Of a DNA stretch of 64,000 bases, positions 56,802 to 64,000 are shown one piece after another (position 1 is the stretch's first letter; each line of letters opens with the position of its first letter). The stretch covers positions 16,431,082 through 16,495,081 of the forward strand of contig CM058230.1 in the NCBI GenBank assembly GCA_030180135.1, in the 5' to 3' direction. A program made the translations under genes and the position numbers. This DNA is from Orychophragmus violaceus (lineage: Eukaryota; Streptophyta; Magnoliopsida; Brassicales; Brassicaceae). The notes under the pieces are model-generated. The model ran no database searches and was not told where the DNA came from. It saw nothing but the letters and a program-made list of their open reading frames with translations.

Positions 56802-57438
56802 TGTTGGAATTGTGTCCAGTAATCTCGGTACTGTCTCTAGAAAGTAAGAGTATGTCAAAGATCAGACATAAGTCATATAATACTGGGGGTCATGATGGCT
56901 TGCTAGAGTCCGCTCATGATCTATAAGTCTTGGACTTATTGCCTTTATTATATGATCCCATATGGGTCACACGCCTAAGCTAACGGGAAATCACGAAGGA
57001 ACGGTTTAGCAGAAGTACGGTAAAAGTGCTAGGCATTTACTGTACTTGGAGAGACTAAAAGGCCTGATTGAATCCATGGGATTTAATCAGAACTAAGAAT
57101 TGGGCCCAAAAGCCCATGAGAACAAAAGGGAGTTTTAATGAATAAAACTTGACCTAAAGCTCTCTAATTCTTTAGTTCTTCTGCGCCACCTTTCCTCTCT
57201 CTCTGCGCCTCCTCTCTGTCTGGTCTAGCAGCCAATTCCCGAGCGTGCGTGTGTGAACCTTTGGAGGATTCATCCCTCGGTGCATCTATCTGATCTCTGA
57301 CCTGTTCTATTCCTTCCGCTGCAACAAACAGGTAAAAGGTGAGATCATCTAATGTTTCTATTCAAGAGAACCTAGATCCATGTTTAGGATGATCTGAATC
57401 TAAGAATTACATCAGGATCAACCAAACGAATTCCTTCA
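56802..57438 (+). repeat. 3' LTR of copia element 2
   Basis: 637 bp, no difference from 50121-50757 seen by eye. Confidence 0.96.
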
Positions 57439-57443
57439 GCTAT

Positions 57444-58937
57444 TATAGTTCGAGCGGATTAAACCGGAGATTCATGGAGTTGGGAGTGGCAAGATTCATT
57501 GAATAAAATCTCAGAATGCCCCTGGTGTGACAAGTATCACTTGTTTCCTCTCCCTTGGCGCTACCTAAACTCCCAAGATTCAAAAGAATCACTTTGATTC
57601 ATTGCATGAAATCCATCAATTCAAGCTCTCACTTCATTTCATCACTCTCACTCCCTCTCTTACTAGAAAATCACCCAATAATCCTCTCTACTCTCTACTA
57701 TCTCCTCTCACCTCCCCCACGAATCACCCTCTCTTTCTCTCTCCATCTTCAGACATTCATCTCCATCTTCAACATTCATCCTCAAACATTCAAAAACATA
57801 TGAAGATCTTTAAGTCTTCATAAAACCTTGCGCTCCAAGTTAACCCATAACTTCTAATATAGCTTAAATCACTCTAAGATAGTGGTATATTTGGACTCCT
57901 CTCTTCCTCCTCTTCATTCGATCCCGATTAGCAGCTCAACCGCCGTTGGACTTCGCCGGAGCTGCCGCTGGAGAAGCTGCCTCCAGCGACCTCCGCCGCT
58001 TTTCTCTCCTCCACTATTGGGTCTCTCTTTCCAGCCGGTTGCTCCTCACTCTTTGGCCTCTCCTCTCTTGCCAGAGATAGCCTGAGTCGCCAGAGATACT
58101 CAACGGAGCTCAGCCATCGTCGCTGGAGGTTGTGCCGCAGCCTGAGGTTGTGCCGCCGCCGTGTCTCTCTCTTCCACGCCGATGGTTTCCACTCTCCAGC
58201 TCTCTCTCTCTCTCTCTAACCGGCAAGCCTCGCTTGAGAAGTACTAGACGGATTCCTTCACCGGTGAGCCTTTTTCTCGCCGGTCAACGCTCCTCCGCCG
58301 TGGTGAACGCCAGAGACACTGTCGGTCAACTCCGTAGGAGCCGTTTCTTCTGCCGGTCAACGCACAATCCTCTCACCGGTCACATCTAGGGTTTGTCAAC
58401 GTCGGTTTGGTATTGGTCAACTCCCGTTTCAGTCTTGGTCAACTCGGCCAACGCTTGGGCAAAGCCGGTTTACTTGGGTCAATGCTTCAGGTCAAGACGG
58501 TTTGGGATTTCATTCTGTTATGTATGTTGGTTCGGGACTAGTTGCAGTTCGGTCTCGGGGGTTTGGGAGTTCCGTCACACCATCATCCGTCACTTCTACG
58601 CACTGTGAGTCGGTTAATTTGTTTGTTGCATTTAGTCTAGATCATGTAGACCCCGGGAATGTATAAACCATAGTTTATGTTGCATACCTGATTGATTGAA
58701 TTTGTTAGAATGGCTAGGTTGATTGATAATCTACTTGACTAATTAAATGGTTATGTTAAGAGATGCATGCTAGTTAGCTTATATCGCTATTTGATTGATT
58801 GCATCATTAATTGTTTATTTTATTGATGCATTCATGTTAGAACGGCATGCTATGACGTATATGCATATATACTATATTAAGAACATAACTAAATGAATCT
58901 ATATACGGGAAATTAAGAATTAATTAAAATACAGTAT
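57444..58937 (+). repeat. Diverged LARD-like LTR, continuation after the copia insertion
   Basis: Continues the LTR piece that ends at 50120, in plus sense. It has a CT-rich tract (57640-57790, 57890-58220) and GGTCAA W-box cores (58282, 58324, 58355, 58415, 58437). From 58840 to 58930 it resembles the ATGCATATATA...ATGAATCTATATACGGG part of the other LTRs. Short frames here are not convincing genes. The CACTA element interrupts it at 58938. Confidence 0.65.
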
Positions 58938-59230
58938 CACTACAAGAAAAAAGGCGTTTCTTAATGGCTTAATAACGCTATCTATTCATAGCATTTTAAC
59001 AAGTGTTGTATCATCGTCCGTCATAATAGGTCAAACACTTTAGATAGCAAATTTTTGTTTTGCTATCATATTTGAAGATATAATAGCGCTTATTTGTCTG
59101 CAATTAAATACTAGATAATAGCATTTATAAATTGTTATTTTTTATCGGTTGTTTTACTATAACATTCATATTTATGTTATGCTTTGTTTGCTTTCTATAG
59201 CATTTGAATTTGGTTAGCAAAATTGGAATT
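58938..59230. repeat. CACTA terminus and subterminal repeats
   Basis: After the 13-bp terminus come repeated units with TAGCATTT, ATAGCGCTT and AACGCTAT in both orientations, the usual pattern of transposase-binding subterminal repeats. Confidence 0.7.
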
Positions 59231-59571
59231 TGGCTTTCTACAAAAATAAATTACATTCAACATATTAAAATAATATCAGTTGTTATGGTAAAACAAATCC
59301 ACAAAGTGTTAACACCAAAATAACAATTTCTATGTTCATAACACCACAAGGACAATATTCCTAGGTAAATCATTATCACATAAAATATCTCTTTAAGACT
59401 GCTGCACTAGCCAGTGCATCCACGCCCAAGAGGCCCATCGTTCTTGTTCCATGTACCACAAAGACATTCGTTAGTAAAGTGCTTACAAACTAGCTATAAG
59501 CCTAAGTGAAAGTATGGAAGTAAATCGTAGAAAAATATATGTTATCAAAACTATACTTGAACTTCCATGAT
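59231..59571. other. CACTA internal non-coding stretch
   Basis: AT-rich. A short minus-strand cysteine-rich frame at about 59400-59490 (CKHFTNECLCG) resembles an exon piece but I cannot name it. Confidence 0.35.
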
Positions 59572-59586
59572 GTGTCTTAAGATATT

Positions 59587-60740
59587 TTTTTCATTAATCA
59601 GAGGAGACTATACGGTTGACTGCCGGAGCAGGACCAGTCTTCCTAACCTGTCTTACATCAGAAAAGAGGCTATTACGCAAGTGCGCCTCTTTAGCTAAGG
59701 AGTCTGCACTAGTGTTTAGAGATCTTGAAATGTAAGAGATATAAAAAAGAGCTAAAGCAATTCCGTAAAAACTTAAACTCATCTAATTCCGCATCGAGGA
59801 TTGGCCAGTCTTCATCATTCTCTATTATACGTACCAGCTGTTGGCAATCAGTTTCGAAGAGTAGATTGTGGTAACTATTCTGAATCATAGTTTCCATCGC
59901 CCATGTGAGTCCCTTAATCTCCGCATCTAACGCCGATCTCGTTCCTTCAACGCCACTTTGCCCTTGAATTATGATATCTCCATTATCCTCACATTGGAAA
60001 CCCACGCCCGTCGTCACATTACCTCGGACCCAAGATGCATCGACTTGGCAGCAAAGACCGGTGTCTTCGTGTCGTTCACACATCAAGGGGGTTGTATCAT
60101 CAGATTCTTCTAGGTCAAGAGTCGGCACCAATTGGGCTGCCTTCCAAGTTGCAGCTTCACTATGAGCTTGTCTTACTGTGTCTAGGCTGGACACATCCAC
60201 TCCGTTGAACACGTTTTCATTTCGCGCCTTCCATATTAGCCATACCAGACAAGGGAAGAGGTCGATGTCATCTGTTGTTGATCCATAGTCCTTTAATATC
60301 CATAGAAGGTGATCGAGGTTACTGTATAGAGAGCCACACGGGAACAGCCCCGGAGATGTCATAATAGGAGACAAGGCCCATACTTGAAGAGCCGGAGGTT
60401 ACTGTTTATAGATTCATCGTCTGCTCCACATCGTTGGCACATTCTGTCCAGACCACAGTGTCGATCTTTAATTTTGCTTGCGGTAGCTACAAATCTAGAT
60501 AAAGCTTGCCAGAGGAAATGCTTGAGTTTCCTTGGTGCATTCACTTTCCATACTTGCCTTTTTAAAGGAATTATACTTGGTTCCGATAGTGTCTGAAGCA
60601 TGTCTTCCGATCTTAGTTCAGTAGCCACATGATATGCTGCCCTAACTGTGTAATGTCCTGTGTTGTGCAAATCCCATGAATTGTCGTCCGGTCGATTGAT
60701 CCTGCTCGGCTTTAAGGCCAGAATGTGTGGTACATCTTCG
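59587..60740 (-). mobile_element. 5'-truncated LINE insertion (zf-RVT plus RNase H)
   Basis: Flanked by a 15-bp duplication GTGTCTTAAGATATT (59572-59586 and 60741-60755), with a short T run at the left (its poly-A). Coding remnants on the minus strand: zf-RVT at about 60370-60690 (VWKVNAPRKLKHFLWQAL; CQRCGADDESI), then an RNase H domain at about 59720-60080 (VDASW, DAEIKGLTWAME, LLFETDCQQLV). The C-terminal end SRSLNTSADSLAKEA lies near 59700. Frames are shifted at about 60375 and 59780. The 5' truncation and long duplication are typical of LINE insertion. Confidence 0.92.
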
Positions 60741-60840
60741 TGTCTTAAGATATTCTAATACAGAAATAACCAATGAGTCAAGACGTAAAATTTTATTATG
60801 TAGTTTACTTAAGGCTGGTAATGGGATTGTGGACTGACAT

Positions 60841-61009
60841 GTTTGTTGCCATAAGAACCTTGATGTTACCACGTGCATTGAACCCATCAAGCTGATTCAC
60901 AATATCAAGCATAGTACGTTGGACTTCGTTATCACCTCTTACACCGTCATCAGATCTTGCACCACCGATGGCATCAACTTCATCAAAGAACACAATGCAC
61001 AACTTAAGC
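60841..61009 (-). pseudogene. RPT1: Captured fragment of 26S proteasome ATPase RPT1
   Basis: The minus strand encodes [20 protein letters not shown], then [19 protein letters not shown] and [13 protein letters not shown], which matches the Walker B part of the RPT1 subunit (26S proteasome regulatory subunit 7) with only a few changes. RPT1 is one of six AAA ATPases that unfold substrates for the proteasome. Only about 55 residues remain: no Walker A, and it ends right after MATN. Upstream it is joined directly to FLU sequence in another reading frame. It lies inside a CACTA element, so gene capture is the likely origin. Among RPT subunits, RPT1 is favoured by the IGGAR and [13 protein letters not shown] wording. 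Confidence 0.85.
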
Positions 61010-61640
61010 TTGGTGCATAAGACTCGGTTTTCTCTGGTCTCCTAAGAGCTGCGTTAATTTGTCGTAGTTGTTCATTCAACCTCTGTAACTCCCCTCTCCT
61101 CTGCCGAGCAAGCAGCCTTGGTTAGTGCACATAAAATGTGTTATCAAAACCCCATCGAGTACGGTTCATAGAAGCATACATTTAAGAAGGGGCAATTAAT
61201 ACCTCCAACAGTGGCTCCAACAAGAGATACAAGTGACAAAACTGGCATGATGAACATGGAACTCTCTGGCTCACATGTCTCAGCAGCCAAAGCTTCAAGT
61301 GATGTACCCATTAATAGGGAGTTTGTCAACAACACTGCCATTAACGGTAATTTGAGCCGCCCAACTCCTTGCCACATCTATATCTAAAGGCTTACTATCA
61401 CAAAGGAAAACTTGACATAAAGTCATAGGTTTTAGCTGAAAATACTAGAGCTCACACCAACATACCTCGAATTCAGACAACTTGTTGACAGTTTCCACGC
61501 TGGCAAAGGGTGTTTGCAAGATTGCATTTCCTTGACGATCATTGGGTTGGGCAGACAAATGTTTAATCTTGGTGACATGATGATAATCCCCAGATTTTCT
61601 GACTACTGAGAAGCCAATAGATGTAGCAAAGTATCCAATC
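61010..61640 (-). pseudogene. FLU: Captured fragment of FLU (regulator of chlorophyll synthesis)
   Basis: Three exons with preserved GT/AG borders on the minus strand. 61640-61466 encodes IGYFATSIGFSVVRKSGD and LQTPFASVETVNKL. 61377-61203 encodes GRLKLPLMAVLLTNSLLMG and the LEALAAETCEPESSMF block, with the membrane segment after it. About 61116-61010 encodes LARQRRGELQRLNEQLRQIN. The order and wording fit Arabidopsis FLU, a chloroplast membrane protein that represses glutamyl-tRNA reductase in the dark. The N-terminal transit region and the C-terminal TPR domain are absent, so it cannot do this job. Introns show capture at DNA level. It is fused to the RPT1 piece at about 61010. Confidence 0.82.
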
Positions 61641-61972
61641 TCTGAGAAAAGCAATAGATTGTTGTGAGTTTATAATAATTTGTATGTATAACATATACAA
61701 CGAAATACAAATGGCAAAATGGTTACACAACTCATATATATGGCCCTCGCATCTCGGGTTAACGGACCGATAATGGCTGGGTTAACGTCTGCTAATCCAT
61801 TTGTTAATTTAATTAATGGTTTTCATATTGGCGAGGTCAACTATAAGTTCGGGTTTTGTTTGGTAAGTATACTATTAATTCGGATTTGTTTTGGGAAGCT
61901 CTTTAATATGAGTATTTTTTTGCTAGATCTGAATAGTTCAAGAATTGTTTGGCATTTTTCCCATATTTTTTT
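61641..61972. other. CACTA interior, no gene recognised
   Basis: AT-rich sequence beside the FLU fragment; a 104-aa plus-strand frame starting 61719 runs into the retroposon poly-T and is not convincing. Confidence 0.4.
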
Positions 61973-61985
61973 GGTCGAAGTGTTC

Positions 61986-62567
61986 TTTTTTTTTGTCGGC
62001 AAACATTTCATTTATATAAGCCCAATGGGCTAAATACAAACATGAATAGTACAAGTGCAGAATAGCAAAGTAACAAAGCGAAAGGCCCAAAGGCCCAATA
62101 AGAGATCCGAAAAGGTGTTGTGGATGAGATCGAACAATCTCGTAGTTTGGTCATTGCCACGTGTCAGGCCAAGGAGCGAGCAAGCATGCAACGCACAGCC
62201 TTCAATTTCCAGTCCTCGTAGTTCGCCGTCGTCGCTGCACCGCCATCCCTGCCGACCAGATCCACCGAAATTGTCCCAAACAGCACCTGAATAATAGCCT
62301 TTGCATCTTCTCTGAAATCGCTAATACCCATGCACTAAGATATCTGCAAAATCCGAAATAGGATTGAATCGCAAAGAGGATGATGAACAAGACGGGTCCG
62401 TTCAGCTCGATCGGACCATAGAACCTTCGTCCAGGAGCGCTTAGCAGGATGAGAGGAAGAGGAAAAGGGACCGCCGGCGTGGAAACAGAAGAGGCGCCGT
62501 GGAAAAGGCCGATGAGAACCTAAACTAACCGGAAACAGTCCGATATATTACACCCGAAAACGATCGG
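61986..62567 (-). mobile_element. Non-autonomous retroposon (Sadhu-like or LINE-derived), 582 bp
   Basis: A perfect 13-bp duplication GGTCGAAGTGTTC flanks it (61973-61985 and 62568-62580). The left edge is a T run, i.e. a poly-A tail on the minus strand, preceded by AAATGAAATGTTTGCCGAC. No RT or tRNA-like promoter is seen. The size and lack of coding fit Sadhu-type retroposons or a cut-down LINE 3' end; I cannot decide. Confidence 0.8.
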
Positions 62568-62639
62568 GGTCGAAGTGTTCATATTCTATGTAATGAGAAA
62601 GAGAACGAAAAAGGGGAGGGAGACGGGAAAAAATTGAAA

Positions 62640-63106
62640 AAATAATCTGTGGAGCCAAACCTGCAACAGCCATTCTGAATTTTGTTTGCTCTTCTTCACG
62701 TTTTCAGCCTCCTCCCACAAGTCCAGCATTGTGTTCCAGGCAGTCCTATAAAATCTGGTTTCTTACCAGATCTCTTCCTCTTGCTTATTGTGTCTCCAAT
62801 CGATCTCATCAGAATCATTCTCCAACGCTCTACCACCATATTATGGTGCTCCTCTTCCCAGTAATACATTTGCTACAATAAAGACAGACAATTAACAATT
62901 ATTAGCTATTTAGATATTGGTAAACAATTTGTAAAAATAAAGATTAGTACAGACAGACATACCCCGAATGCGATCCACCACTCATCATTCTTCGTCTGTG
63001 GAACCATAGTGAAGTTCCACCAAGGGCCCCATAAATTAGACTGGTAGCATGCTACTATGTCCTTGCGTATACAATCGTCTATTCTAAACCTGTGAGAAAG
63101 AAAGTA
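62640..63106 (-). pseudogene. CACTA accessory protein, Transposase_24 domain (TNPA-like), remnant
   Basis: The minus strand encodes a block CYQSNLWGPWWNFTMVPQ followed by DEWWIAFG (near 63060-62963). After a GT/AG intron (about 62961-62879) comes QMYYWEEEHHNMVVERW, which is the layout of the plant Transposase_24 family found in En/Spm elements. In CACTA elements this kind of protein binds the subterminal repeats. The next part, near 62740-62650 (DLWEEAENVKKSKQNS), is in a shifted frame. It is a damaged C-terminal part; the rest of the gene is not clear upstream. Confidence 0.7.
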
Positions 63107-63436
63107 TAACACATTAGCAAACATAAGTAAATATTAGACTAACATCAGACTATACAGAAACAGATACTAAATAGACAAGACATAAACATTTACAAACGAA
63201 AACAGAAACAGAACTATAGAATCAAAACTAATACCAATAAAAAGACACTATACTGAATGGAAAAGACACTATCAATTTTAAGAGTATAGATAATTTCATC
63301 CTAAGTCGATCATTTATAAAACATATTGATTAAACACAATATTAAACATAAGTAATTATTTAATCATACAAACACATTATTTTTATTACACATAATTGAT
63401 TATTAAATCATACAAACACGCTACGCTTCTGAATTA
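63107..63436. other. AT-rich intron or spacer of the CACTA element
   Basis: No frame of note; A-rich with several AAACA and TTAAACA runs. Confidence 0.4.
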
Positions 63437-64000
63437 TCCGAATCGGAATACTCGCTATAATGATCTTCGAAATTATCTTCAGAAATATATTTGTCATCTG
63501 GATTAACCATAGGTATTGGCTCATACCCTGAAACATCTTCAACTGCATGTGCCTCGGCTCGAAAAAATAGCAGTGGATGGTATAACATGATCAAATGTAT
63601 CGTTTTGTATTGTTGTAAGCGAGACTTCTTGAGTTTCAGATAATCCTCTCGGCATAATCTTCATCGTTGCCCACCATTCTTCTCTTGTTGGTCATAATCT
63701 TGGATAAGGAATATAAGTAACTTGATCACATTGCTCCGGTAATATGAAAGGATCGTACTTGTCATAGTGCATCTGCGGGCAAATATCAACAATACCGGAT
63801 GGATGTCTTCGTATTCCTCCTCCGATGTTGAACCAGTGGCATTTGAACATCATTAGTTTAAGCTCGACAGCTCCTGGATACTTGATCATGAAAATTTCAT
63901 GGATCAATCCAAAATACTCTGTCTCAGCGGTTCCAGGAACGCAAACACCATAATTCATCATCTTCTTATTTTGTCCATGTCTTTCTGTATGGTAATGATA
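63437..64000 (-). pseudogene. CACTA transposase-associated DUF4216 domain, with one nonsense codon
   Basis: The minus strand encodes ETEYFGLIHEIFMIKYPGAV, then FKCHWFN, VDICPQMHYDKYDPFILPEQ and VTYIPYPRL, the typical DUF4216 domain at the C-terminus of En/Spm TNP2-type transposase proteins. At 63691-63693 a TGA replaces the expected codon, and the same frame goes on with PTREEWWATMKIMPRG for about 50 codons more. The single TGA fits a CGA to TGA change. The frame is open to about 63961 and then unclear toward the window edge; the catalytic part would lie outside. Confidence 0.8.

Larger units (their letters stand above)
50121..57438 (+). mobile_element. Copia element 2: identical LTRs, intact gag, ruined pol
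   Basis: Two 637-bp LTRs in which I find no difference; perfect target duplication GCTAT at 50116-50120 and 57439-57443; primer site at 50759-50770 and polypurine tract at 56791-56801. Leader, gag, pol and 3' region are collinear with copia element 1, but pol is full of stops and shifts. It must have been copied recently by enzymes from another element. Confidence 0.95.
58938..64000 (-). mobile_element. CACTA (En/Spm) transposon with captured gene fragments; right end outside the window
   Basis: The left terminus CACTACAAGAAAAAA is the standard plant CACTA end, followed by subterminal repeats. Transposase-related remnants (Transposase_24, DUF4216) lie on the minus strand at 62640-64000, pointing toward this terminus. 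Between them are a LINE, RPT1 and FLU pieces and a retroposon. The other terminus and the main catalytic transposase would be beyond 64000. Confidence 0.8.

Noticed and set aside
57555..58608. Several Ser/Pro-rich plus-strand frames
   Set aside because: CT-rich part of an old LTR; not similar to known proteins.
63692..63961. Possible stand-alone small gene
   Set aside because: It is the DUF4216 part of a CACTA transposase, and its frame continues past the single stop.

Overview
This window looks like plant nuclear heterochromatin from the mustard family (Brassicaceae). Degraded host genes match the Arabidopsis JmjC demethylase IBM1/JMJ25 group, FLU and RPT1, and most of the DNA is nested Athila-type, copia-type and large-LTR retrotransposons, LINEs and CACTA transposons. 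I see no clearly functional host gene. The only long intact reading frame is the 1325-aa copia polyprotein at 17591-21568. The species cannot be fixed from sequence alone.

Layout. 1-8655: a minus-strand LTR element with 3.6-kb LTRs and an almost non-coding 2.8-kb interior (LARD-like); its 3' LTR runs off the window start. 9539-13290: a broken LINE ORF2 (plus). 13300-14408 and 27444-28966: two parts of one minus-strand JmjC demethylase pseudogene, split by a 13-kb Athila-type element (A, 14409-27434) that itself holds a nearly pristine minus-strand copia element (16110-23876, TSD TGGCA). 28164-29784: a second JmjC copy lies head to head with the first, giving about 800-bp inverted arms around a 39-bp centre. 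29785 onward: a CACTA end fragment.

30101-48783: a minus-strand Athila (D) broken up by a plus-strand Athila pair (B then C sharing an LTR; the shared LTR carries a 3.64-kb solo LTR with TSD GCTTG) and by a plus-strand Athila (E, TSD GCTCC) inserted in D's LTR. 48784-58937: diverged debris of the 3.6-kb LTR family, holding a plus-strand copia element (50121-57438, TSD GCTAT) whose two LTRs look identical although its pol is ruined. 58938 to the end: a CACTA transposon whose minus-strand Transposase_24 and DUF4216 coding remnants lie at the right. It carries captured intron-containing FLU sequence joined to an RPT1 fragment, a 5'-truncated LINE (15-bp TSD) and a 0.6-kb retroposon (13-bp TSD).

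How they work together. The copia copy at 16110 encodes every enzyme needed for its own transposition. The copy at 50121 keeps only gag and must have been moved in trans. All Athila-type elements here encode at most gag plus a protease-like domain and also depend on helpers. The JmjC hairpin, the W-box arrays in the large LTRs, a palindromic motif repeated throughout the Athilas, and the inferred leader intron of the copias are the main candidates for undescribed biology. LTR difference counts were made by eye.
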